A stretch of 64,000 nt of DNA from Brachyspira pilosicoli (GCF_036997485.1 NZ_JAWLPU010000004.1:62001-126000); one strand, 5' to 3'. Shown: positions 53,997 to 62,595, counted from the first letter of the stretch. Numbers and translations: made by a program. The notes: a model not told the origin generated them from the sequence alone.

Positions 53997-54532
53997 TTAT
54001 TATCTCTTTCTTTTATTGAGTTTATTATATCGTTTATAGTTTTATCATCTTTTTTGCTGTTGGCATTATATATAGCAGTTATTTGAATGATGTTGTTGCC
54101 GTTTATCATTATAAAGCTTCTTTGATATGTTTTGTTTGGTCCGTAATAATAGCTAATTAGCATATCGTAGGCATTAGTTTGTTCTTTGTAATATCCTTCT
54201 TTTTCTACTTTTACTTCTTTTAATACTTTATTATTGATAACGCCATTTATTATGCCTTCTTTTGAGGCTAAAATATCTATGGGGTAATTAGATTTTGTAT
54301 ATGAAACGTTGTATATAGAAGTTTTTGTTTCTATACCGTAGGAATCTACTATTTTGAAGTTTGGATTATATTCTACCATGTTGTTTATATAATTTTGCTG
54401 AAAGTTTTCTGGTATATCTATTGTTACATCATCAAATATAACTGTGATATTTTCTATTTTTTTACATGAGAATATGATTAGTGTAATAAGCAGTAAATAT
54501 AATAATTTTTTATTCATTTTATTATTATACAT
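53993..54532 (-). CDS. Putative lipoprotein of unknown function
   Basis: 179 aa from the first ATG; the ATG at 54517 ('MNKKLLYLLLITLIIFSC') would give a tidier signal peptide and 174 aa. Neither has a ribosome-binding site. Lipobox 'LIIFSC'. The mature part is beta-rich and contains 'YGPNKTYQRSFIMINGNNIIQITAIY', close in feel to the PsbP/DUF1795-type fold in which a membrane-attached protein ends with a strand-helix 'I..II.SI'. Single gene, tail-to-tail with rsmA. Confidence 0.7.
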   Translation of the reverse strand: MYNNKMNKKLLYLLLITLIIFSCKKIENITVIFDDVTIDIPENFQQNYINNMVEYNPNFKIVDSYGIETKTSIYNVSYTKSNYPIDILASKEGIINGVINNKVLKEVKVEKEGYYKEQTNAYDMLISYYYGPNKTYQRSFIMINGNNIIQITAIYNANSKKDDKTINDIINSIKERDNN

Positions 54533-54579
54533 TAATAGTATTTTTAAAGCAAAAAAATATTAATTTTTAATATAAAAAG

Positions 54580-54607
54580 TTGTAAAAATATTTCTATGTT
54601 TTATAAT
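54580..54607 (+). promoter_or_regulatory. Promoter of pyk
   Basis: TTGTAA (54580-54585), 16-nt spacer, perfect TATAAT (54602-54607), 27 nt before the ATG; AGAGGTGG follows as ribosome-binding site. Confidence 0.65.
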
Positions 54608-54634
54608 ATTTTTTATAAGAGGTGGTAAAATATT

Positions 54635-56068
54635 ATGAGGAAAACAAAAATAATAGCAACTTTAGGACCTAGATGGTCTAATGAAGAAATGGTAAAAAAG
54701 ATAATAGAGAATGGGGCAAATGTATGCAGGCTTAATTTTTCATTTGGAAGCTATGACGAGCATTTAGAGAGAATAAAGATAATAAGAAAAGTTTCTGATG
54801 AGTTGGGCAAACCTGTAGCAATATTAGCAGACTTACAAGGGCCTAAGATAAGAATAGGTAAGCTAAAAGAGAATATTACTGTAAAAGAGGGTGATATTGT
54901 AAAATTAAGCGGACATAAAGAAACTAATGATGAAAGCATAATACCTACTACGCATGAGAATATTGCCCATGATGTAAAGAGCGGTTCTTTGCTTTTGATA
55001 GCTGACGGCACTATACAGCTTATAGTAGAATCAAGTGATGAAGCTTCAAAACTTGTTGTATGTAAGGTTATAACTGGAGGTACTATATTAAGCAGTAAGG
55101 GTATTAATTTACCTGGTGCTCATGTAACAACAGAGGTTTTAACAGAGAAAGATGTTAATGATGCTTTATTTGCGGCTAAAAATGGTGCTAATTATTTGGG
55201 TATGAGTTTTGTAAGAAGAGCAGAGGACGTTATAAGGCTTAGAAAGATATTAGATGATAATGATTTTAAGCATGTTGGAATAGTATCAAAAATAGAAAAT
55301 ACAGAATCATTAGAGAATTTAGAGAGTATAATAAAAGTGTCTGATGGAGTAATGGTTGCAAGAGGAGACTTGGGAGTAGAAATACCATTTGGAGAGGTTC
55401 CTGTTTGGCAGAAGAAGATACTAAAAATGGCAAATGATATGGGTAAGATTACAATAATAGCTACCCAAATGCTTGAGAGTATGACAAAAAGCCCTGTTCC
55501 TTCAAGAGCAGAGGCTAGTGATGTTGCTAATGCTGTATTAGATGGTACTGATGTTGTTATGATGTCTGCAGAAACTGCTTCTGGAGATTATCCTATAGAG
55601 TCTGTTAAGGCTATGGTTTCTATAGTAGAGGCTGCTGAGAGGTCTATTAATAAAACTTCTCATGATAATATGACTTATTTAGACAGCGGCGTTAATGATG
55701 CTTTGGCTGATAGTGCTTCTTATTTATCATATAGTTTAGATAATAAGGCAATAATAGCTCTTTCAAGGTCTGGAAGAACTGTTAGGAATTTATCTAAGAA
55801 AAGACCAAAAACACCTATAGTATTTATGTCTGCTGATAATAATCTTTGTAATGGTCTTGCTATATGTCATAATGTTTATACTATACATATGCCTGAAGAT
55901 TTGAATTTTAGTGCTGGTATTAGCCATGGAGGAGAGATTAACATACTTGAAGATACTTTGGTAGAACATAAATTAGCAGAACATGGGGACAGAATAATTG
56001 TAGTGAGCGGAAGTAAATGGCAGGGTAGGTGGCAAGAGAATAGTGTTCGTATAGTAGTTATGCACTAA
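54635..56068 (+). CDS. pyk: Pyruvate kinase
   Basis: Last step of glycolysis, phosphoenolpyruvate and ADP to pyruvate and ATP. 477 aa, usual length without the extra C-terminal PEP-utiliser domain of some bacilli. Motifs: 'TLGPRWSNEEMVKKII' and 'CRLNFSFGSYDEH' near the N-terminus, 'LADLQGPKIRIG', the catalytic-region 'VARGDLGVEIPF', and 'MLESMTKSPVPSRAEASDVANAV'. The usual first-motif 'NFSHG' reads 'NFSFG' here, a small variation. Its own promoter is upstream and a weak hairpin downstream. Confidence 0.95.
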   Translation: MRKTKIIATLGPRWSNEEMVKKIIENGANVCRLNFSFGSYDEHLERIKIIRKVSDELGKPVAILADLQGPKIRIGKLKENITVKEGDIVKLSGHKETNDESIIPTTHENIAHDVKSGSLLLIADGTIQLIVESSDEASKLVVCKVITGGTILSSKGINLPGAHVTTEVLTEKDVNDALFAAKNGANYLGMSFVRRAEDVIRLRKILDDNDFKHVGIVSKIENTESLENLESIIKVSDGVMVARGDLGVEIPFGEVPVWQKKILKMANDMGKITIIATQMLESMTKSPVPSRAEASDVANAVLDGTDVVMMSAETASGDYPIESVKAMVSIVEAAERSINKTSHDNMTYLDSGVNDALADSASYLSYSLDNKAIIALSRSGRTVRNLSKKRPKTPIVFMSADNNLCNGLAICHNVYTIHMPEDLNFSAGISHGGEINILEDTLVEHKLAEHGDRIIVVSGSKWQGRWQENSVRIVVMH

Positions 56069-56104
56069 ATTTGTATATAAAATAATAGTTAATTCTTATC
56101 ATTT

Positions 56105-56138
56105 TTCGACCTTTTAAACAAAAAAGTCGGTAATTTTA
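56105..56138 (+). terminator. Weak hairpin after pyk
   Basis: CGAC-cTTTT...AAAAaa-GTCG stem (56107-56129) followed by TAATTTTAA. Short GC core and a modest U-tract, so termination may be partial. Confidence 0.4.
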
Positions 56139-56154
56139 AAGTTGCAAAATAGAC

Positions 56155-56183
56155 TTGACAAATTTAGTATATTTTGTTTTAAT
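56155..56183 (+). promoter_or_regulatory. Promoter of the fabG-acpP-fabF cluster
   Basis: Consensus TTGACA (56155-56160), 17-nt spacer, TTTAAT (56178-56183), 36 nt before the fabG ATG. No FapR-type or FabT-type operator could be recognised. Confidence 0.7.
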
Positions 56184-56219
56184 TAATATAAGCGTATTTA
56201 AATAATTTTAGGGATAATT

Positions 56220-56969
56220 ATGGATTTAAATCTTAAAAATAAAACAGCTTTAGTAACAGGCGGAAGTAGGGGAATAGGAAAAAAAATAGCAGAAGCTTTA
56301 GCTAATGAAGGAGCTAATGTTGTTGTTACAGCTACAAATATTAATAAGGCTCAAGAAGTTGCTGATGAATTAAAATCAAAATATAATGTAGAATCGCTTG
56401 CTTTAGTTCATGATGTAAAATCTAGCGAATCTTGTAAAGAGGTTGTTGCTAAGACTATAGAGAAATTTGGTTCTATAGATATATTAGTTAATAATGCTGG
56501 TATTACTAAAGATATGTTAGTTATACAAATGGACGACAGTGCTTGGAATGATGTTATAGATACTAATTTATCTGGAGCATTTTACACTTCAAGAGAAGCA
56601 GCTAAAAGTATGTTAAGAGCAAGAAAGGGTAAGATAATTAATATATCAAGCGTTATAGGAAAAATGGGCAATGCTGGTCAGGTGAATTATGCTGCAGCTA
56701 AGGCTGGTATTATAGGTATTACTAAATCTATGGCTAAAGAGTTTGCTCCTCGCGGAATATGCGTTAATGCTATAGCACCTGGTTTTATTCAAACAGATAT
56801 GACAGGTGTGCTTGCTGAAGATGCTGTAAAAAAGATAATGGATATTACGCCTTTAAAAAAATTAGGAAATGCTGAAGATGTTGCTAATATAGTTGTATTT
56901 CTTGCTTCAGATTTGAGCAATTATATAACAGGGGAAGTTATAGCAGTTGACGGCGGAATGTCTATGTAA
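56220..56969 (+). CDS. fabG: 3-oxoacyl-[acyl-carrier-protein] reductase
   Basis: NADPH-dependent reduction of beta-ketoacyl-ACP in fatty-acid elongation. 249 aa short-chain dehydrogenase. NADP-binding 'TGGSRGIGKKIAEAL', 'NNAGITKD', catalytic Ser in 'INISSVIGKMG', then 'YAAAKAG' supplying Tyr and Lys, and 'GEVIAVDGGMSM' at the end. AGGGAT precedes the ATG. The following acpP and fabF support a fatty-acid role rather than a generic reductase. Confidence 0.94.
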   Translation: MDLNLKNKTALVTGGSRGIGKKIAEALANEGANVVVTATNINKAQEVADELKSKYNVESLALVHDVKSSESCKEVVAKTIEKFGSIDILVNNAGITKDMLVIQMDDSAWNDVIDTNLSGAFYTSREAAKSMLRARKGKIINISSVIGKMGNAGQVNYAAAKAGIIGITKSMAKEFAPRGICVNAIAPGFIQTDMTGVLAEDAVKKIMDITPLKKLGNAEDVANIVVFLASDLSNYITGEVIAVDGGMSM

Positions 56970-57041
56970 TAGTTAATAAAGTTGCTTTGCACTTTATAAT
57001 AAATTAAAAATAATAATAAATTAATAAAAAGGAGATTCAAC

Positions 57042-57278
57042 ATGGCATTAATCGATGAAATTAAGGATGTTGTTGCTAATCAATTAAACATTTCAGACAA
57101 AAGTAAAATCACAGATACAGCTTCTTTCGTAGATGATTTGAACGCTGATTCACTTGATTTAGTAGAACTTATTATGGAATTAGAAAAACGTTATGACATT
57201 AAAATTCCTCAAGAAGAACAAGAAAAAATTAAAAATGTAGCTGATGCTGCTAAATATATTGAAGAGCATAAGAAATAA
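57042..57278 (+). CDS. acpP: Acyl carrier protein
   Basis: 78 aa, acidic. The phosphopantetheine attachment Ser is in 'NADSLDLVELIMELEKRYDI' (about residue 37). Carries growing acyl chains for FabG and FabF. Strong ribosome-binding site (AAGGAGA) and a strong terminator right after, consistent with the high expression typical of ACP and allowing it to be made in excess over fabF. Confidence 0.96.
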   Translation: MALIDEIKDVVANQLNISDKSKITDTASFVDDLNADSLDLVELIMELEKRYDIKIPQEEQEKIKNVADAAKYIEEHKK

Positions 57279-57299
57279 TTTTCTTTAAGAATATTAATT

Positions 57300-57328
57300 A
57301 TTCCCGTAATTTTTTGCGGGAATTTTTA
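57300..57328 (+). terminator. Intrinsic terminator between acpP and fabF
   Basis: ATTCCCGTAA pairs with TTGCGGGAAT (one G-U) around a short T loop, followed by TTTTATTT. Lies 21 nt after acpP and 22 nt before the fabF ATG, so fabF either relies on readthrough or has a weak promoter of its own inside this gap. Confidence 0.8.
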
Positions 57329-57350
57329 TTTATAACATATAGGAGTTATT

Positions 57351-58604
57351 ATGAGCGAACGCAGAGTTGTTATTACGGGTCTTGGCATTGTAAGTTGTCT
57401 TGGAAATGATGTTAAAAGTTTCTGGGATAATCTTCTTAATGGTGTTTCCGGCATCAAAACACTTAGTAAATATTTTGATCCAGAAAAAGAGCAATTAGCT
57501 ACTAAAATAGGCGGCGAAGTAGCTGCTTTAGAGGGTGATTATTATTCTGATAAGAAGATGTTGAGAAGACTTGACCCTTTTATAACTTATGGTGTATATG
57601 CTGCTTATCATGCTTTAAAACAAGCTGGTATAGAGCCTAAGACAGGTTTTGATCCTTTGAGAGCAGGCTGTGTACTTGGAAGCGGTATAGGCGGTATCAC
57701 TACTCTTTTAAATAATCATAATGTAATACTTGCTGACGGACCAAGCAGAGTTTCACCTTTCTTTGTTCCTATGCAGATTATTAATATGACACCTGGTTTA
57801 ATAGCTATGGAATATGGCATGAATGGTCCTAATTATAGCACAGTTACTGCTTGTGCTTCTTCAAACCATTCTATAGGTTTAGGATACAAGCATATTAAAG
57901 ATAATGAGGCTGATATTATGATAGTTGGCGGTTCTGAAGCTACTATCAATCCTCTTACTATAGCTGGATTTAATAATGCGAGGGCTTTATCTACTAAAAA
58001 TGATGAACCTACTAAAGCTTCAAGACCTTTTGATAAGGGAAGAGATGGTTTTGTTATAGCTGAGGGTGCTGGTATACTTGTACTTGAAGAGTATGAGCAT
58101 GCTAAGAAAAGAAATGCTAATATACTTGCTGAAGTTTGCGGATATGGCTTTACTGCTGATGCTAACCATATTACTGCACCTTTAGAAGATGGTGCTATGG
58201 GTGCTAGGGCTATGTCTTTGGCTATAGAGTCTGCTAAAATTTCTCCAGACAAGATTGACTATGTTAATACTCATGGTACTTCTACTCCTGTTGGAGATAT
58301 TGCGGAGATTAAAGCTGTTAAAAAGGCTTTAGGTGAAGACCATGCTAAAAAGATTAAAGTTAACTCTACTAAATCTATGACAGGTCATGCTTTGGGTGCT
58401 GCCGGCGGAATAGAGGCTATTGCTACTGTAATGAGTATAATAGATTCTAAAGTTCACCCTACTATTAATGTTGATGAGCAAGACCCTGAATGCGATTTAG
58501 ATGTTGTTGCTAATACAGCTCAAGACTACAAGATAGAATACGCTATAAGCAATTCTTTTGGTTTTGGCGGACATAATGCTTCTATAGTATTTAAAAGAGT
58601 ATAA
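57351..58604 (+). CDS. fabF: 3-oxoacyl-[acyl-carrier-protein] synthase II
   Basis: Condensing enzyme of fatty-acid elongation, 417 aa. Catalytic triad: Cys in 'TVTACASSNHSIG', His in 'NTHGTSTPVGD' and His in 'KSMTGHALGAAGG'. 'GFGGHNASIVFKR' closes the protein. AGGAG before the ATG. It follows acpP past a terminator. An intrinsic terminator follows the gene. Confidence 0.95.
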   Translation: MSERRVVITGLGIVSCLGNDVKSFWDNLLNGVSGIKTLSKYFDPEKEQLATKIGGEVAALEGDYYSDKKMLRRLDPFITYGVYAAYHALKQAGIEPKTGFDPLRAGCVLGSGIGGITTLLNNHNVILADGPSRVSPFFVPMQIINMTPGLIAMEYGMNGPNYSTVTACASSNHSIGLGYKHIKDNEADIMIVGGSEATINPLTIAGFNNARALSTKNDEPTKASRPFDKGRDGFVIAEGAGILVLEEYEHAKKRNANILAEVCGYGFTADANHITAPLEDGAMGARAMSLAIESAKISPDKIDYVNTHGTSTPVGDIAEIKAVKKALGEDHAKKIKVNSTKSMTGHALGAAGGIEAIATVMSIIDSKVHPTINVDEQDPECDLDVVANTAQDYKIEYAISNSFGFGGHNASIVFKRV

Positions 58605-58626
58605 TAAATAGTTTATATAATAATTT

Positions 58627-58668
58627 AAAAGTCATATTTAGTTTTAATACTAAGTATGACTTTTTTAT
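58627..58668 (+). terminator. Intrinsic terminator after fabF
   Basis: AAAAGTCATATTTAGT pairs with ACTAAGTATGACTTTT over 16 bp (one G-U), 6-nt loop, then TTTTTTATTT. Confidence 0.9.
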
Positions 58669-58735
58669 TTGCATAAATATTTTATAAATAATATATTAAA
58701 CGACTATATTTTGTTATATAAGTTTTTGTTTTCTT

Positions 58736-58777
58736 CAACTTTTTCCCGCCTACGCTCTGCGTACTTTGTCAAAGTTT
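58736..58777 (+). repeat. Fragment of the dispersed hairpin repeat (right half)
   Basis: CAACTTTTTCCCGCCTACGC followed by TCTGCGTACTTTGTCAAAGTT, equivalent to the right half of the full copies but with AACTTT/AAAGTT arms in place of GTTCTTT/AAAGAAC, a paired change that keeps the outer stem. Confidence 0.6.
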
Positions 58778-58875
58778 TACCATTCAGATACGCTTAATAA
58801 ATAGCTGCATTTTTAAAAAAATATAAGTATTATTTTATATTTTATACATATTTCAAATATATAAAGGTTAATAAC

Positions 58876-58914
58876 TTGCACTTTTTGCAACTTTTTGCGG
58901 CGGGAAAAAGTTGA
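58876..58914 (-). repeat. Fragment of the dispersed hairpin repeat (reverse)
   Basis: TTGCACTTTTTGCAACTTTT then TGCGGCGGGAAAAAGTTGA: the right end in reverse orientation with an internal deletion, closely like the fragment at 15442. Confidence 0.6.
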
Positions 58915-59009
58915 TAATATATTTATAAAAATATATAAATTAATAAAATATAGTTGTTTAGTTATATATTAAAAATTTTAAGTTTAATTAATGTTGAGTT
59001 TTTTATTAT

Positions 59010-59092
59010 TTGCGGGGACTAGCCACCGTACCCCAGTTCTTTTGCGACCGTAGGAAGTGCCTCTGGTATTGCCACAAAGAACCAAAAAGGCT
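59010..59092 (-). repeat. Dispersed hairpin repeat, left half in reverse orientation
   Basis: The reverse complement reads CCTTTTTGGTTCTTTGTGGC, an inner hairpin arm pair (GGCAATACC...), then GCAAAAGAACTGGGG and the GC-rich segment ending GGCTAGTCCCCGCAAATAA, matching the half copy at 2563. With the fragments at 58736 and 58876 it forms a composite cluster. The gene-free stretch 58605-59290 holds the fabF terminator, these three repeat pieces and a terminator for the cyclophilin gene; no coding sequence was found. Confidence 0.65.
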
Positions 59093-59227
59093 ATTTTTAG
59101 CTAAAATATGTACTTTATTTTTATGTACTTAAAACAAAACTTAATAAGATTCAATAATATTTTATAGTATTGATAAATACATCATTGTATTGATAAAAAT
59201 AAAATTTATAAAATGATTGTTTCAATA

Positions 59228-59267
59228 TATAAAAAAGCGATAGGGCTTATTATAACTCTATCGCTTT
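59228..59267 (-). terminator. Intrinsic terminator of the cyclophilin genes
   Basis: AAAGCGATAG and CTATCGCTTT form a perfect 10-bp stem; on the minus strand it continues into TTTTTTATAT. It lies 24 nt past the stop of the first cyclophilin. Confidence 0.85.
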
Positions 59268-59290
59268 AATATTTTTACTTTATTAATTAT

Positions 59291-59776
59291 TTATACTTCT
59301 TTGATATATACTTTGTTCATAGTTGAGTTTACAATAGGGTTGTCGTTGTGGTCTCTTTGTAAAGCAACTATTTTATCAGCAACGTCCATTCCATTAACAA
59401 CATTCCCCCAAACAGTGTATTGTCCGTCTAAGAAAGGGCTGTCTGCTACACAAATAAAAAACTGTGAGCCAGCACTGTCTGGATGCTGACTTCTTGCCAT
59501 AGAGCATATTCCTCTTTTGTGTGATACATCATTAAACTCAGCTTCTATATTAAAACCAGGGCCTCCTGTACCATGTAAATGCCTTTTAGTAGGGTCTTTA
59601 CTTGTAGGGTCGCCGCCTTGTATCATAAAGTTAGGTATTACTCTATGAAATCTAATTCCATCATAAAAGCCTTCATTTGCTAATTTTTTGATAGCTTCCA
59701 CATGTTTAGGAGCTTTATCAGGATAGAATTCTATTTCTATAGTGCCATAATCTGTTTCTATAAATAAATGTTCCAT
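59291..59776 (-). CDS. Peptidyl-prolyl cis-trans isomerase, cyclophilin type (cytoplasmic)
   Basis: 161 aa. Catalytic region 'FHRVIPNFMIQGGDP' with the active-site Arg, 'MARSQHPDSAGSQFFICV' and 'LDGQYTVWGNVVNGMDV'. It accelerates proline isomerisation during folding. No signal peptide. It follows the paralogue at 59794, 17 nt upstream on the same strand; the pair shares most of its sequence and probably arose by duplication, one form staying in the cytoplasm and the other exported. Confidence 0.93.
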   Translation of the reverse strand: MEHLFIETDYGTIEIEFYPDKAPKHVEAIKKLANEGFYDGIRFHRVIPNFMIQGGDPTSKDPTKRHLHGTGGPGFNIEAEFNDVSHKRGICSMARSQHPDSAGSQFFICVADSPFLDGQYTVWGNVVNGMDVADKIVALQRDHNDNPIVNSTMNKVYIKEV

Positions 59777-59793
59777 TATTTTTCCTTTATTTA

Positions 59794-60360
59794 TTATTTT
59801 ACATATACTTTATTCATCTTAGCAGGTGTAAGAGGGTTATCATTTGCATCTCTTTTAAGATTAACTATCTTGTCTACAGCGTCCATTCCTTTAATAACCT
59901 CACCCCAAACAGTATATTGTCCATCTAAAAAAGGACTGTCAGCTACACAAATAAAAAATTGTGAACCAGCACTATTAATATTCTGACTTCTTGCCATAGA
60001 ACATATTCCTCTTTTGTGTGATACATCATTAAACTCAGCAGGTATTACAAAGTCAGGGCCTCCTGTACCATGTAAAGCTCTGTTAGGCTGTTTGCTTAAT
60101 GGGTCGCCTCCTTGTATCATGAAACCAGGTATTACTCTATGAAAAAGTGTGCCGTCATAAAAACCTTGATTTGCTAATTTTTTAATAGCTTCTACATGTT
60201 TAGGAGCTTTTTCAGGATAGAATGCTATTTCTATAGTACCATAATCTGTTTCTATAAATAAATGTTCTTTAGATGTTTTAGGCTTTTGTGCCAATAATAC
60301 TGCTGTAAATGCTATCACAGCTAATAATGATAGTAAAATAACTTTTGTCTTTTTCAACAT
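59794..60360 (-). CDS. Peptidyl-prolyl cis-trans isomerase, cyclophilin type (exported or membrane-tethered)
   Basis: 188 aa. Adds an N-terminal signal/anchor ('VILLSLLAVIAFTAVLLAQ', about 7-25) to the same cyclophilin core: 'FHRVIPGFMIQGGDP', 'MARSQNINSAGSQFFICV', 'LDGQYTVWGEVIKGMD'. The 'LLAQK' end may be a signal peptidase I site, so it would act in the periplasm. It lies 26 nt after the LysM protein gene. Confidence 0.9.
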   Translation of the reverse strand: MLKKTKVILLSLLAVIAFTAVLLAQKPKTSKEHLFIETDYGTIEIAFYPEKAPKHVEAIKKLANQGFYDGTLFHRVIPGFMIQGGDPLSKQPNRALHGTGGPDFVIPAEFNDVSHKRGICSMARSQNINSAGSQFFICVADSPFLDGQYTVWGEVIKGMDAVDKIVNLKRDANDNPLTPAKMNKVYVK

Positions 60361-60386
60361 TAAACTTTATTTCCTCTCTTAATAAT

Positions 60387-61520
60387 TTATTTTATATCTT
60401 TTATATTACCATACTGCTTATTAGAGTCATAAGTGCCGTCTCTTGATTCTCCTTTAAGACTAGGTATTAATAATATTTGCCCGCCTATTATAATGTTAGG
60501 GTCTTTTATTTTGTCTTTATTAGCTTCGTATATCTTTCTCCACAAATTACCATCACCATATATAAAGTCATAAGAAGCTATTTTCCATAATGAATCAGTA
60601 TCAACTTTTCTATATTGTACTTTATAATATTTAGGGAATAATACTCCTGTTGTTTCTACTATAGTAGTTTCTTGATTATAATCAGTACCGTTATACATAG
60701 CATTAACCATCTCTATTACGAGTTTTGAATTAAATAGTGAATTAGAAAAATCTTCATTATCTAATGCTTGTTTAGCAAATGTTAATGTAGTTGATGCTTG
60801 ATTATAATTAGTCATTTTTGTTTCATTATATCCATCTTCTTTAGCTTTGTTTAGAGATTCTTGTGCTTTTGCATAAGCTATAGGAGCTTCAAGCATATCT
60901 AATATATTAATTGCTTCATTGGCATTTGAAGCAGAGTTGTTATAGTCTTTTGCTTTTGAAAGCATTACAGCGTTATATCTTAAATTTAATATTTGATTAT
61001 CATTGCTGTCGGCATTAGTGATAGCACCTTCATTAATGAGATAATCTCTTCTTAAACCTATTGATACCAAATCATAGCCTAATTTAGATTTTAAAGAAGA
61101 ATCAGTATATTTTGTTATAGAGTTACTATAATCTGTATCATTAGTAGCAGCATCAAATATAGTGTTTCCTGCCTCATAGTCCATTACAGAGTCTTCATAA
61201 AGATTCATAGAAGATTCATTAGTATCTCCTCCAACTCCTTTAAGTAAAGCTAAGTTTCTTTCAGCATATCTTTGTGCATTTAAAACTAATCCATACACTC
61301 CAAATTTAGCTATAACTTTGTCTGAATATTCTTTACTTTGTTTAGAAAACTCAATGCTTTGATTATAATCACCTGCATTATGAGCCTCTATAGCTAATTC
61401 TCTATATCTTTGCGCTAATTGATAATCTTCACTGTCTTTTATATTTTCATTTGTTATATTAGTCTCTTGTCCATATATTAAATAACAAGCTGCAAAAAGA
61501 ATTAATAATACTTTTTTCAT
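60387..61520 (-). CDS. Periplasmic helical protein with C-terminal LysM-like domain
   Basis: 377 aa. Signal peptide ('LLILFAACYLIYGQ', about 4-17), a long helical region with TPR-like periodicity ('ELAIEAHNAGDYNQSIEFSKQSKEYSDK', 'AVMLSKAKDYNNSASNANEAINIL'), and a C-terminal LysM-like motif (about 310-355: 'SLWKIASYDFIYGDGNLWRKIYEANKDKI...GQILLIPSLK'). The architecture and length recall Borrelia BB0323, a LysM protein needed for cell fission and envelope integrity; homology has not been tested. Operon with the lipoprotein upstream (14-nt gap). Confidence 0.75.
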   Translation of the reverse strand: MKKVLLILFAACYLIYGQETNITNENIKDSEDYQLAQRYRELAIEAHNAGDYNQSIEFSKQSKEYSDKVIAKFGVYGLVLNAQRYAERNLALLKGVGGDTNESSMNLYEDSVMDYEAGNTIFDAATNDTDYSNSITKYTDSSLKSKLGYDLVSIGLRRDYLINEGAITNADSNDNQILNLRYNAVMLSKAKDYNNSASNANEAINILDMLEAPIAYAKAQESLNKAKEDGYNETKMTNYNQASTTLTFAKQALDNEDFSNSLFNSKLVIEMVNAMYNGTDYNQETTIVETTGVLFPKYYKVQYRKVDTDSLWKIASYDFIYGDGNLWRKIYEANKDKIKDPNIIIGGQILLIPSLKGESRDGTYDSNKQYGNIKDIK

Positions 61521-61534
61521 AATAAAACTCCGTA

Positions 61535-62122
61535 TTAATTATTAGTAGAATTTTCTAAAACTTCTATTTGTTTAATTTTATCATCAGCCTCTTGAATACC
61601 TTTAAGGCTATTATCATATTGTTCTTTTGTATTAAAGAAAGCTTTACTGTGATAATCTCTTGTTTTAAGGAAAGAATCTACAGCAAGTTCATAATTATTT
61701 GTGCTTAAAGCAGATAAAGCATTAATATAGTTTAATTCAGCAAGTTCATAATTTTCTTTATCAACTATATATGCTTTAATATCTTTAGAATATACTCTGT
61801 TTCTTGAAGTTTCTGTTTTTAATTCTTCAGCATATACAGGCAAACCCTCATTTAAAACAACTAAATATGCATTTGAAGCAGTAGTAAGTAATTCTTTTAC
61901 AGTGTCTGGTTCTTTATTTTCATCTATAAGTATGGTAGCTTCTGCAAAGCTTGATTCAGCTATATCGAATTGTTCTTTAGAATAGTTTTGAAGCTCATAT
62001 TTAATCGTTTTATCTCTTAAAGTTGAAGCATCTTTATACTCTTTAAGCGGCATAGATGCTCCGCAAGATATAATAACAGATAAAATAGAAGTAAGTATTG
62101 TTATGTGTTTGATTGCTTTCAT
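61535..62122 (-). CDS. Helical lipoprotein, partner of the LysM protein
   Basis: 195 aa. Lipobox 'LSVIISC', mature part almost wholly helical with TPR-like units ('AESSFAEATILIDENKEPDTVKELL', 'AELNYINALSALSTNNYELAVDSFLKTRDY'). Probably attached to the inner or outer membrane by lipid. First gene of the lipoprotein-LysM-cyclophilin-cyclophilin unit. The function is not recognisable beyond a scaffold role. Confidence 0.75.
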   Translation of the reverse strand: MKAIKHITILTSILSVIISCGASMPLKEYKDASTLRDKTIKYELQNYSKEQFDIAESSFAEATILIDENKEPDTVKELLTTASNAYLVVLNEGLPVYAEELKTETSRNRVYSKDIKAYIVDKENYELAELNYINALSALSTNNYELAVDSFLKTRDYHSKAFFNTKEQYDNSLKGIQEADDKIKQIEVLENSTNN

Positions 62123-62222
62123 AATATTATACTCCGAAAAAACTACAATATTTTATTGTTCTAATATAATATTACAGAAGATAAAAGTCAATAGTTTAAT
62201 ACAAATAATATAATTTTACAAT

Positions 62223-62258
62223 AAAAAAAGCACTGATAATAAAAACTATCAATGCTTT
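62223..62258 (-). terminator. Intrinsic terminator of rpsU
   Basis: On the minus strand AAAGCATTGATA pairs with TATCAGTGCTTT (12 bp, one G-U) and continues into TTTTTTTA. Lies 24 nt past the rpsU stop. Confidence 0.85.
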
Positions 62259-62281
62259 AATATTTATCAGATTAGATAAGT

Positions 62282-62491
62282 TTATAGTAAACCTAATCTG
62301 CGTTCTTTTTTGATTTTTCTTTTCATTCTTTTAAGAGCTTTTTCTCTTTGAAGTTTTTTCTCAAGAGAAGGTTTTTTGTAGAACTGTTTTTCTTTTAATT
62401 CTTGTAAAATACCTTCGTTTTCACAAGCTCTTCTAAATCTTTTAATAACGCTTTCAACTGGTTCACCTTCATTAGCGAAAATACGTACCAA
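62282..62491 (-). CDS. rpsU: 30S ribosomal protein S21
   Basis: 69 aa, highly basic; binds the 3' domain of 16S rRNA in the 30S platform and helps initiation. 'EPVESVIKRFRRACENEGIL' and 'EKQFYKKPSLEKKLQREKALKR' are typical. The start is TTG at 62491 with AGGTGA upstream; no ATG lies before 'VRIFANEGEP', and a TTG start may limit its synthesis. The two tRNA genes lie just upstream on the same strand and are probably on the same transcript. Confidence 0.94.
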   Translation of the reverse strand: MVRIFANEGEPVESVIKRFRRACENEGILQELKEKQFYKKPSLEKKLQREKALKRMKRKIKKERRLGLL

Positions 62492-62521
62492 TTAACTCAC
62501 CTGCCTTTTGATTAAAGTTAT

Positions 62522-62595
62522 TAGCGGCGAAGGGACTTGAACCCCTGACACTGCGGATATGAGCCGCATGCTCTAACCACCTGAGCCACGCCGCC
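62522..62595 (-). tRNA. tRNA with CAU anticodon (elongator Met, or Ile2)
   Basis: A 74-nt cloverleaf on the minus strand. Acceptor GGCGGCG/CGCCGCU (first pair G-U), D arm 'GCTCAGGTGGTTAGAGC', anticodon stem TGCGG/CCGCA with loop CTCATAT, T arm AGGGG-TTCAAGT-CCCTT, discriminator A. CCA is not encoded. CAU reads Met, or AUA Ile if lysidinylated; sequence alone does not settle it, but the elongator Met is likelier. Confidence 0.88.
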
